Shown here piece by piece: positions 7,775-13,218 of a DNA stretch of 13,218 bases. The position numbers and the translations under genes were made by a program. The stretch is taken from NCBI GenBank assembly GCA_002493085.1, contig DKXQ01000053.1, positions 1 to 13,218 on the forward strand, in the 5' to 3' direction. Each line of letters starts with the position of its first letter. Within the stretch, counting starts at the first letter, position 1. The notes under the pieces are model-generated. The model was not told the DNA's origin. It did no database searches and worked only from the letters and a program-made list of their open reading frames with translations. This DNA comes from Lachnoclostridium sp. UBA7122. Its GTDB lineage: Bacteria; Bacillota; Clostridia; Lachnospirales; Lachnospiraceae.

Positions 7775-8632
7775 ATGTATATAAATTCAGGATACCTTAA
7801 CAATTCCCTGGTGGATTTTAAAGATAAAAGCAAGCCCCTGATTGTCGGCAGCTGCGGGACTTATCACCTTTTTAAGCATCCCAGGCTCCCAACATGGCGG
7901 CCAAGAGGCAGGATTGATTACCAGCTTTTATATATTGCTTCAGGAAAAGTACATTTTTATTTTAAAGAGGACGAGGACACAATAGTACCTGCTGGCAATA
8001 TGGTGCTTTACCATCCAAAGGAAATGCAGCGGTATGTATATTTTGCCAAAGACCAGACAGAAGTATACTGGGTTCATTTTACAGGAAGCAATGTTAAACA
8101 GATACTTAAAAGACACCATTTTCCGGCTACAGGACATATTATTAATACAGGAACTTCTCCTGAATACCAGAGAATTTACAGGGAAATGATACAAGAACTG
8201 CAGCTTTGCAGACCACACTATCAAGAACTGCTGGCTGTGCTGCTGTTACAGCTATTTGTACTGGTGGACAGACATTCCAGTGACAATAAGGTTATGAATA
8301 GTTTTGTACAAAATGAAATTGAACATGCAGTCAGCTATTTTAATGAACACTATAACTTAAATATCAGCATTGAAGAATATGCCGCATCAAGAAATATGAG
8401 TACAAGCTGGTTTATACGCAACTTTAAACTTTATAATGGAACTACACCACTTAATTATATATTAAGCATACGCATAGCCAATGCACAGAGCCTTCTTGAA
8501 AATACCAGATATAATATAACTGAAATCGCCTCTATAACAGGCTATGATAACCCGCTGTATTTTAGCAGGCTGTTTAAGAAATACACAGGGCTTTCACCCT
8601 CTGAATACAGAAAAATGAATAATAACTTTTAA
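7775..8632 (+). CDS. AraC/XylS-family transcriptional regulator of the lactose operon
   Basis: This is a 285-residue DNA-binding protein. The N-terminal half (about 20-150) has the pattern of the AraC-type cupin effector domain, including RIDYQLLYIASGKVHFYF, VPAGNMVLYHPKEMQRYVY and VYWVHFTG. The C-terminal ~105 residues form the double helix-turn-helix HTH_18 domain. Its first HTH has ISIEEYAASRNMSTSWFIRNFK, followed by the linker helix with TPLNYILSIRIANAQSLLENT, and its second HTH has ITEIASITGYDNPLYFSRLFKKYTGLSPSEYRK. It is the only long plus-strand gene here and is divergent from lacZ, with a 135-bp shared regulatory gap. It most likely senses a sugar derived from lactose and activates lacZ and the symporter; binding to the inverted repeat over its own -35 would also give autoregulation. 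The family is certain; effector and target are inferred. Confidence 0.92.
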   Translation: MYINSGYLNNSLVDFKDKSKPLIVGSCGTYHLFKHPRLPTWRPRGRIDYQLLYIASGKVHFYFKEDEDTIVPAGNMVLYHPKEMQRYVYFAKDQTEVYWVHFTGSNVKQILKRHHFPATGHIINTGTSPEYQRIYREMIQELQLCRPHYQELLAVLLLQLFVLVDRHSSDNKVMNSFVQNEIEHAVSYFNEHYNLNISIEEYAASRNMSTSWFIRNFKLYNGTTPLNYILSIRIANAQSLLENTRYNITEIASITGYDNPLYFSRLFKKYTGLSPSEYRKMNNNF

Positions 8633-8645
8633 TATAGGTTATGCA

Positions 8646-8695
8646 GCAGTGCATAAAATTGCAATGTATGCTCTTTTATGCACTGCATGTATTTT
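8646..8695 (+). terminator. Terminator of the AraC-family gene
   Basis: A perfect 13-bp inverted repeat, GCAGTGCATAAAA (8646-8658) and TTTTATGCACTGC (8674-8686), has a 15-base loop and is followed on the plus strand by ATGTATTTTT. It lies 14 bp past the regulator stop. The minus side lacks a T-run, so termination of the convergent minus-strand gene here is less certain. Confidence 0.75.
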
Positions 8696-8712
8696 TACAT
8701 TCTTTTAACTTT

Positions 8713-10035
8713 CTACTTATTAATTGTCCAATAGCCTTTTCTATCAGAACCAATACGGATAATTTTACCTGATTCCCGCAAATTCTTTATAATGCGGCTA
8801 ACCTTTCTAGTACTAAATCCGGTTTTTTCACTTAATTTTTTAGCAGTAATATTGGGCTTTTTTTCCAATATTAATAAAATCTTTCTTTCATCGCCAATTT
8901 CATCGCCAATTTCATCGCCAATTTCATCGCCATTATAAGAAATATTGCCAGTTTCCTCTGTTAATGAAAATGGAAAAATAACTTTAATAAAATGCTCAGA
9001 TATTTTAAAAATAGTTTTATCATATGCATTTAAAATACGGCTCATCCCTGAGCCAAGCTGTTCAACTAAACCTACATCTTTAAACACACGCATTAATTCA
9101 CGGTTTCTAGGCATACTGCTACAACTAAAAAAATCCTCTTGGCTTTGTCCTTGAATCAAGCCTCCATAAGATGTAAATTCCATCCGGTCATTAAAAATTT
9201 CAAATACCGGCGGAATTTCCTGTGAAAAATCATTGTGAACAATAGCATTAATTAAAGCTTCTCTCATTGGAACTGGCTCTACCAGGTTTTTTTCTATACG
9301 CTTTGTACTGGTTACTTTCACTTTTGTAATATTTTCAATTTTCATTTTCTCTAAAACATAATTTGTTGCCTTAATCAATGAACAATATCCATATTCTTCA
9401 TTTTCTTTTAAATCTACTTTATCTTTTCCAGCATATTTGGCAACTTTAATAGATACACCATTTTCATCTGCTAATAGATATGCAATATAGTTGTATTTTC
9501 CATCAGGAGTATACAATTCAAGACTATTCGCAAACTGCTTATTCAATTCTAGTCCACGTTCCTGATAATATATTTTAAGTTGTGCAAATGTAAGGTCTTG
9601 TCTGGGTGAAGTAATATTACGCAATGTGGTATGAATTCTCTTTGCGTAAAGTTCGTCTATTAATGACGTTGGCATTGGCTGTGTTGATGTTCCTAACCGC
9701 ATATAACAGCCACCCGGTGACATTCCTTTACTTTTTATATAATATGGCTTTTCAAGTCCACTACATATAATAATTTTAATTACTGCTACACCTTCTATAT
9801 CTTCAGTAATAATATCAAATAATCCAAGAGCCGATGGCAAAATATTATTTTTAATCCTATCTGCAATCTTTAATTGTGTAGAATCAATATCTTGGTTTTT
9901 AATAGGGTGTCCATCATCGTCAATACCTATATAAAGCGTTCCGCCTTCATGGGCATTTAAAAATGCTACAATTTCCTTTTCTAATTTATCATTTAATGTA
10001 GCTTTAAATTCTAAACGGTTACTTTCCTGAAACAT
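8713..10035 (-). CDS. AlbA_2 domain / HATPase-like / winged-helix putative transcriptional regulator
   Basis: This is a 440-residue cytosolic protein with three parts. An N-terminal AlbA_2 (divergent AAA-4, Schlafen-like nucleic-acid-binding) domain spans about 1-125, with ESNRLEFKATL and AFLNAHEGGTLYIGIDDDG. A degenerate GHKL-type ATPase C-terminal domain spans about 245-350, with VPMREALINAIVHNDFS, FEIFNDRMEFTSYGGL and RNRELMRVFKDVGLVEQLGSGMSRI. A C-terminal winged helix spans about 385-440, with ITAKKLSEKTGFSTRKVSRIIKNLRESGKI. The linker carries GDEIGDEIGDEIGDE (369-383) from a 12-bp tandem repeat. Proteins with this layout are annotated as putative regulators; ligand and targets are unknown. 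The ORF can be extended two codons to a TTG, but the ATG at 10035 has AGAGGA at proper spacing. It lies 43 bp after the protease gene on the same strand, so read-through is possible. Confidence 0.85.
   Translation of the reverse strand: MFQESNRLEFKATLNDKLEKEIVAFLNAHEGGTLYIGIDDDGHPIKNQDIDSTQLKIADRIKNNILPSALGLFDIITEDIEGVAVIKIIICSGLEKPYYIKSKGMSPGGCYMRLGTSTQPMPTSLIDELYAKRIHTTLRNITSPRQDLTFAQLKIYYQERGLELNKQFANSLELYTPDGKYNYIAYLLADENGVSIKVAKYAGKDKVDLKENEEYGYCSLIKATNYVLEKMKIENITKVKVTSTKRIEKNLVEPVPMREALINAIVHNDFSQEIPPVFEIFNDRMEFTSYGGLIQGQSQEDFFSCSSMPRNRELMRVFKDVGLVEQLGSGMSRILNAYDKTIFKISEHFIKVIFPFSLTEETGNISYNGDEIGDEIGDEIGDERKILLILEKKPNITAKKLSEKTGFSTRKVSRIIKNLRESGKIIRIGSDRKGYWTINK
8887..8932 (-). repeat. 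12-bp perfect tandem repeat, 3.8 copies, within the AlbA_2 gene
   Basis: The unit TTCATCGCCAAT (plus strand) is repeated at 8887, 8899, 8911 and 8923, the last copy being cut after ten bases. All visible copies are identical even at synonymous positions, which points to recent slippage expansion. The period is a multiple of three, so copy changes alter the length of the GDEI linker without breaking the frame. Confidence 0.95.
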
Positions 10036-10078
10036 AAACAATCCTCTTTTTTAGAAATTAAAATTTTTAAAATATTTT

Positions 10079-11296
10079 CTAATGAATAGTACTAAGATAG
10101 TCAAGTGCTGCCTGCATCTGGTTATCTATAGCAAATTCTTCCCCATCTTTTGCAAGTGTATTTTCATCTAGTTCCACTTCTATATCAGGGGCAAGCCCTG
10201 TTTTATGGATATTTCTTCCTTTAGGTGTATAGTACTTTGATGTTGTCATCTTTAAGGCAGTGCCATCTTCAAGATTAAATATAGTCTGTACTATGCCTTT
10301 TCCAAATGTCTGTGTTCCTACCAGCTTTGCCACGCCTTCATCCTGTAATGCCCCGGAAAAAACTTCAGATGCACTTGCAGAATGTCCATTCACAAGAACA
10401 ACTATAGGAACTTTAACACATTTGTCATCCTCAGCATAATATTCCTCTGCAACACCCTCTTTATTTTTAGTATACACAAGAAGGCCTTTTGGAAGAAGCC
10501 TGTCAAGCATTTTAACTGTGGACGTAAGAAGCCCGCCCCCATTATCACGTAAATCTATAACCAGAGCCTTCATGCCGCCTTTTTCAAGTGTGTCAACTGC
10601 ACTTTCAAACTGTTTGCATGTCACTTCTTCAAATCCTGTCACTTTTATATAGCCAGTATTGCCAGCTAACATTTTTGAAGATACAGTATCTTCTTCAATA
10701 ATTTTACGCGTTACCTGTATATCAAGATAGCTGCTTTCACCTTCACGCCAGACCTTTAAATCAACCTTTGTGCCATCTTCACCTTTAACTTTTGAAAGAA
10801 CCGTTGTAAGGTCCTGTCCTGAAACATCTTCACCATTAACATAATAAATAATATCCCCTGCCTTTATCCCAGCTTTTTCAGCAGGACCACCCTCCATAGG
10901 TTTTACTATAACGATATTGCCCGTGTCCGGGTCTGCAGATACATATGCACCTATGCCGCAATATGTACCACTTGATTTTTCAGTAATATCCTTATATTCA
11001 TCAGCTGTATAATACGCAGCATATGTGTCGCCAAGTCCATTCACTATTCCTTTATAAACAGAATCCGCCATGGCTTTGCCATCAATCTCATCCAGATAGT
11101 ACCTGTCTATATACTCCCTGATAATACTTGTTTTCTTTCCAATCTCTCTCTCTAATACACGGCTGCTTTCACCTCCAACAGGAAAAAGCGTTAATCTGGC
11201 GTTGCCTGTCAGAAGCAGTGCCAGCATAACGGCCATTATCAATGTTATACCTGACAATATACCTGTAAAAAATACCCTAAAATTTTTTCTTTCCAT
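10079..11296 (-). CDS. S41-family C-terminal processing peptidase (CtpA/CtpB type)
   Basis: This is a 405-residue serine protease anchored in the membrane by one N-terminal helix (about 8-31), with the catalytic part outside. A PDZ domain spans about 100-195 (CGIGAYVS, GPAEKAGIKAGDIIYYVNGEDV). The S41 domain spans about 200-375, with GYIKVTGF, LVIDLRDNGGGLL, VNGHSASASEVFSGALQ and TFGKGIVQTIF. Ser308 and Lys333 are the expected Ser-Lys dyad; their spacing of 25 matches E. coli Prc and B. subtilis CtpB. Such proteases cleave C-terminal tails of envelope or signalling proteins, the CtpB example acting in sporulation signalling. The specific target is unknown. AGAGGA lies about seven bases before the ATG. 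The gene has its own upstream promoter candidate and is followed closely by the AlbA_2 regulator. Confidence 0.92.
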   Translation of the reverse strand: MERKNFRVFFTGILSGITLIMAVMLALLLTGNARLTLFPVGGESSRVLEREIGKKTSIIREYIDRYYLDEIDGKAMADSVYKGIVNGLGDTYAAYYTADEYKDITEKSSGTYCGIGAYVSADPDTGNIVIVKPMEGGPAEKAGIKAGDIIYYVNGEDVSGQDLTTVLSKVKGEDGTKVDLKVWREGESSYLDIQVTRKIIEEDTVSSKMLAGNTGYIKVTGFEEVTCKQFESAVDTLEKGGMKALVIDLRDNGGGLLTSTVKMLDRLLPKGLLVYTKNKEGVAEEYYAEDDKCVKVPIVVLVNGHSASASEVFSGALQDEGVAKLVGTQTFGKGIVQTIFNLEDGTALKMTTSKYYTPKGRNIHKTGLAPDIEVELDENTLAKDGEEFAIDNQMQAALDYLSTIH

Positions 11297-11372
11297 ATAT
11301 TCCTCTTTTCATACAAAAATTGGTGCATATCAGACTACACCATCAGATTATATATATTTTATGCGGCTTTTT

Positions 11373-11381
11373 ATTATATCA
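11373..11381 (-). promoter_or_regulatory. Extended -10 promoter candidate of the S41 protease gene
   Basis: The minus strand reads TGATATAAT (11381-11373), an extended -10 with perfect TATAAT, 76 bp upstream of the protease ATG. The hexamer 17 bp upstream, TGCACT, is a poor -35, which an extended -10 can tolerate. The transcript would start in an AT-rich leader with no evident structure. Confidence 0.45.
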
Positions 11382-11445
11382 TACTACAGCGCTTCAGTGC
11401 AAATATATCAATAAATTATCATAACATAACTTTATCTGGGCATAT

Positions 11446-11479
11446 AAAAAGAGCACCAGTTAGTTACTCCAGTGCTCTT
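11446..11479 (-). terminator. Terminator of the toxin-antitoxin operon
   Basis: Arms AAGAGCAC (11449-11456) and GTGCTCTT (11472-11479) are perfect over 8 bp, and the loop can add short pairing. On the minus strand the stem runs into TTTTTATATG. It lies about 70 bp after the toxin stop and before the protease promoter, so it closes the module. Confidence 0.75.
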
Positions 11480-11550
11480 ATGAAAATATTATAGAAGGTA
11501 TTTGCAGTATTGCAGGAATTTATTTACAATGTTGCCACAACTGTAAAAAA

Positions 11551-11832
11551 TTAAAACAAGTCACTATGAGTACCTGTCCTGATTAATTTTAAAATAAGTG
11601 TCTCATTGATAATTTTATAAACCAGCAGCCAATCTGATTTTATGTGACATTCTCTCATATTTTTATAATTTCTTGAATTATTAAGCGGATGGTCTTTATA
11701 TGATTTTGGTAAAGGTTTCCCGCTACACAAAAGTGAAATTGTCTTTTTAAGTTCTTTCGGATTACATCCCCTTTTAATTGCAAGCTTATAATCCCTCTTA
11801 AATTGTCCTGTAAACTCTGGTTTAAGTATCAA
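11551..11832 (-). CDS. yafQ: YafQ-family type II mRNA interferase toxin (RelE superfamily)
   Basis: This is a 93-residue toxin of the RelE/ParE fold, which in E. coli YafQ cuts mRNA on the ribosome. Residues match the E. coli enzyme position by position: YKDHPL with His48, ECHIKSDWLLVYK with His63, Asp67 and Trp68, and the C-terminal RTGTHSDLF with His89 (E. coli His50, His63, Asp67, His87). The active site therefore looks intact. The start is not ATG: the frame opens with TTG-ATA-CTT, and GGAGG ends only three bases before the TTG. It overlaps the end of the antitoxin gene by 11 bp, so translation probably depends on coupling to the antitoxin. A start at a later rare codon cannot be excluded. 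The family call is firm, the exact start less so. Confidence 0.9.
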   Translation of the reverse strand: MILKPEFTGQFKRDYKLAIKRGCNPKELKKTISLLCSGKPLPKSYKDHPLNNSRNYKNMRECHIKSDWLLVYKIINETLILKLIRTGTHSDLF

Positions 11833-12091
11833 GAGCCTCCATCAAATCATCAATACTATCAAATGGACCATATATATCTTCATCTTTCTCAGCGGCTTCC
11901 ATTGCTGCATATGTGGTTTGGTTCGGCTCATCGAGGCGGACTTCAAAAGGAAGTCCATGATAACGTAAAGCCTGACGATAAAAAATTCCCGTTGCTGTAC
12001 TTAAATCCATTCCCAGGGATTTAAAAAGAGCAGCGGCTTGTTCTTTCAATTCTGGTTCTATTCTCAAAGTCATATTTCCTTTATCCGCCAT
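11822..12091 (-). CDS. dinJ: RelB/DinJ-family antitoxin
   Basis: This is an 89-residue antitoxin. The N-terminal ribbon-helix-helix DNA-binding region (NMTLRIEPELKEQAAALFKSLGMDLSTATGIFYRQALRYHGLPFEV, about 6-50) ends with the typical LPFEV motif of DinJ proteins. The acidic C-terminal tail (AAEKDEDIYGPFDSIDDLMEALDT) is the expected toxin-wrapping part. It should neutralise the downstream YafQ and, alone or with it, repress the operon. The frame can be opened three codons earlier at a GTG, but that GTG overlaps the Shine-Dalgarno sequence; AAGGAG is eight bases from the ATG at 12091, which I therefore choose. The antitoxin-first order and overlap are standard for this family. Confidence 0.92.
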   Translation of the reverse strand: MADKGNMTLRIEPELKEQAAALFKSLGMDLSTATGIFYRQALRYHGLPFEVRLDEPNQTTYAAMEAAEKDEDIYGPFDSIDDLMEALDT

Positions 12092-12120
12092 ATAAAACAC
12101 TCCTTTCTTTTATATTAGCT

Positions 12121-12170
12121 TGCACTAGTATTATACGCAATATTCATTTGCTTTGCAAGTGCATTGCACT
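12121..12170. promoter_or_regulatory. Candidate DinJ/YafQ autoregulatory operator
   Basis: A perfect palindrome, AGTGCATTGCACT (12158-12170), touches the upstream end of the -35 box. A further half-site, TGCACT (12121-12126), lies just downstream of the -10 box. Half-sites on both sides of the promoter suit repression by a ribbon-helix-helix dimer, as is known for this antitoxin family. The assignment is by position and symmetry only. Confidence 0.5.
12130..12158 (-). promoter_or_regulatory. Promoter of the dinJ-yafQ operon
   Basis: The minus strand has TTGCAA (12158-12153), a 17-bp spacer, then a perfect TATAAT (12135-12130). It is 39 bp upstream of the antitoxin ATG. Confidence 0.6.
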
Positions 12171-12219
12171 ATTTTGACAGTATAACTTTGTATGATTTGA
12201 AAATGAACCGTTAGTGCTT

Positions 12220-12240
12220 AAATCTAGTTTTGTCAGATTT
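12220..12240 (-). other. Small AT-rich hairpin downstream of the WYL gene
   Basis: The arms AAATCT (12220-12225) and AGATTT (12235-12240) enclose a 9-base loop. It lies just past the WYL stop on the minus strand but has no following T-run, so it is at best a weak terminator or RNA-stabilising stem. Confidence 0.3.
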
Positions 12241-12274
12241 GCACTACTGCGTGCTTCGTCTAAGCAGAAGTGGC
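12241..12274. other. GC-richer stem-loop overlapping the 3' end of the WYL gene
   Basis: CACTACTGC (12242-12250) pairs with GCAGAAGTG (12264-12272) over eight of nine positions around a 13-base loop. An alternative inner stem, TGCTT/AAGCA (12252-12256/12262-12266), competes with it. The adjoining sequence to about 12310 is clearly GC-richer than the flanks. This may be a structured RNA element or part of a dispersed repeat; the role is unknown. Confidence 0.35.
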
Positions 12275-13128
12275 TGCCGTCTGGAAAAATTTCCACCTGT
12301 GCGGTTGGATTTTTCAATTATTGGATTCCCAAGGTATTTTTCCAATTCTTTTGTAATACTCCTGCTTTCTTCATATCCCTTGCGTACCATAAGCTTTACT
12401 CTGCATCTGCTTAAATCTACATCCCATGTTCTACGCAATTCTTCTATATATTTATGCCGGCTGGTACCGCTCTTATCCAGCTCTTCCAGAAATTTTACAT
12501 AGCGCAATTCCATTGGTGGCATTAGTTTTTTTCTTCTTAATGCATATAGATATTTTCTTGTACCATCTCTGCTAATAGCATAACATACTGGATATATGCT
12601 ATATTCTTTATTTTTATATTCTACTTTTATCATTTTATTATTTTTAATTGCAGAATTAATTTTTTTAATTACATCTGTATTCTGTGATAATATTTGCAAA
12701 GGTTCTTTTATGGTATTTGCATATCTAGATAACTCCCCATCATCCAGTAAAGGCTTATTTACTACTTCACCTATATAATTCCGTATATATTTATATGTAT
12801 CTGTCTCATTGTTTTGCAAAAGAATATCAAGAATTTCCATCCACTTAGAATCATTTAAAAGCTTATGGAACATAAAGTTTGATTTATCAATAATATAATA
12901 ATCTTCATCTATTTTTTTAAATATTCCCTCATCACACAAATCTTTAATCTGTCTTCTAAGTGTTCTGGCATTAATTGGAGATTGGGAATCATCATATCCG
13001 CCTTTACCATTACTTATTATGCTAAACTTTTCATAAAAAGAATCTCTAGTATTGCCACTAATTTTAAGCTTATTATATTTAAGCAAAGTGTCGATTAATT
13101 GTATTTCACTAAGTAATTTCCCTTTCAT
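12244..13128 (-). CDS. WYL-domain transcriptional regulator (possibly frameshifted C-terminus)
   Basis: This is a 294-residue protein. The N-terminal ~75 residues are helical, with a winged-helix-like stretch (PINARTLRRQIKDLCDEGIFKKIDEDYYII). Residues about 155-215 fit a WYL domain: INSAIKNNKMIKVEYKNKEYSIYPVCYAISRDGTRKYLYALRRKKLMPPMELRYVKF. That layout is typical of YafY-like regulators, which bind DNA and sense a nucleic acid or nucleotide ligand through WYL. The last 20 residues (TGGNFSRRQPLLLRRSTQ) are unusually basic and Leu-rich. A +1 frame through the same DNA stays open for about 55 codons and reads QVEIFPDGSHFCLDEARSS, so a frameshift or fusion to a repeat near 12305 is possible. The ATG lacks a good nearby Shine-Dalgarno site. 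It overlaps the stop of an upstream short ORF as ATGA, suggesting coupled translation. Ligand and target are unknown. Confidence 0.75.
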   Translation of the reverse strand: MKGKLLSEIQLIDTLLKYNKLKISGNTRDSFYEKFSIISNGKGGYDDSQSPINARTLRRQIKDLCDEGIFKKIDEDYYIIDKSNFMFHKLLNDSKWMEILDILLQNNETDTYKYIRNYIGEVVNKPLLDDGELSRYANTIKEPLQILSQNTDVIKKINSAIKNNKMIKVEYKNKEYSIYPVCYAISRDGTRKYLYALRRKKLMPPMELRYVKFLEELDKSGTSRHKYIEELRRTWDVDLSRCRVKLMVRKGYEESRSITKELEKYLGNPIIEKSNRTGGNFSRRQPLLLRRSTQ

Positions 13129-13181
13129 AAAATGTAACAGGCACTCTTCCCATTACCCTCAGGTGATGGGAAGAGTGCCAT
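13125..13181 (-). CDS. Possible 18-codon leader ORF coupled to the WYL gene
   Basis: ATG at 13181 gives MALFPSPEGNGKSACYIL, then TGA at 13127-13125, which shares ATGA with the WYL start codon. AAAGGAGG (13189-13182) is an excellent Shine-Dalgarno sequence but abuts the ATG with no spacer, so initiation would be poor by usual rules. Nearly all of the ORF is contained in a long hairpin. Two readings remain: a real leader peptide, or a Shine-Dalgarno site meant for the WYL ATG with the hairpin looped out between them. Confidence 0.25.
   Translation of the reverse strand: MALFPSPEGNGKSACYIL
13140..13179. promoter_or_regulatory. 18-bp-stem hairpin in the WYL gene leader
   Basis: GGCACTCTTCCCAT (13140-13153) pairs perfectly with ATGGGAAGAGTGCC (13166-13179). 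Four more pairs (TACC/GGTG, one G-T) close a CTCA tetraloop. No T-run follows on either strand, which argues against an ordinary terminator. On the minus strand it lies between the strong AAAGGAGG and the WYL ATG, a position suited to translational control. Confidence 0.7.
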
Positions 13182-13218
13182 CCTCCTTTCTATACAATGT
13201 CATTTAGTTAAGCGTATA

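Noticed and set aside
8887..8932. CRISPR-like array
   Set aside because: The 12-bp units are directly adjacent with no spacers and encode part of a protein.
10036..10041. TTG start two codons upstream of the AlbA_2 gene
   Set aside because: It overlaps the Shine-Dalgarno sequence AGAGGA, which is correctly spaced for the ATG at 10035.
12092..12100. GTG start three codons upstream for the DinJ-like antitoxin
   Set aside because: The GTG lies directly at the end of GGAG, leaving no spacer; the ATG at 12091 has proper spacing.
12174..12196. Plus-strand TTGACA followed by TATGAT as a promoter
   Set aside because: The spacing is only 11 bp and no plus-strand gene follows.
13109..13153. Alternative short ORF MGRVPVTFYEREIT overlapping the WYL start
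   Set aside because: It is fourteen codons, its start is inside the hairpin stem, and the upstream GAGGG is too close; the coupled ORF ending in ATGA explains the layout better.

Overview
The window reads as low-GC Clostridia DNA, most like a gut Lachnospiraceae. This is judged by eye from AT-rich intergenic DNA, strong AAGGAGG-type Shine-Dalgarno sites, a Firmicutes-style PLP aminotransferase, a GPH sugar symporter and a YafQ/DinJ pair. No rRNA, tRNA or CRISPR array was seen. Almost everything lies on the minus strand. The exception is one AraC-family regulator, which runs divergently from the lactose genes.

Layout, left to right. Positions 1-270 hold debris: the C-terminal part of a Tyr-rich surface repeat protein abutting what looks like the helix-turn-helix of an IS630-type transposase. 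Positions 334-3015 hold a two-gene operon, an NSS-family sodium:amino-acid symporter followed by a PLP aminotransferase, with its own promoter and terminator. Positions 3090-7639 hold a lactose operon, lacZ (GH2 beta-galactosidase) followed by a GPH-family galactoside:cation symporter, ending in a strong terminator. The lacZ promoter is back to back with that of an AraC regulator (7775-8632), and a 9-bp-arm inverted repeat supplies the -35 box of both promoters. Together these genes would import lactose or another beta-galactoside, hydrolyse it, and control that process.

Positions 8713-11296 hold an S41 C-terminal processing protease, followed 43 bp later by an AlbA_2/ATPase/winged-helix regulator. 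The regulator has an in-frame 12-bp tandem repeat encoding GDEI units. Positions 11446-12170 hold a compact DinJ-YafQ type II toxin-antitoxin module, with an 11-bp overlap, a likely TTG toxin start and a palindromic operator on its promoter. Positions 12244-13181 hold a WYL-domain regulator gene with odd sequence at both ends: an 18-bp-stem hairpin within a coupled 18-codon leader ORF at the 5' side, and a structured, GC-richer tail at the 3' side where the reading frame may be shifted.

Most genes are ordinary and well supported. The parts most worth a second look are the flanks of the WYL gene, the symmetric lacZ/araC promoter, the repeat in the AlbA_2 regulator, and the recombination scar at the left edge. 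I did not find convincing evidence for a wholly new multi-gene system.
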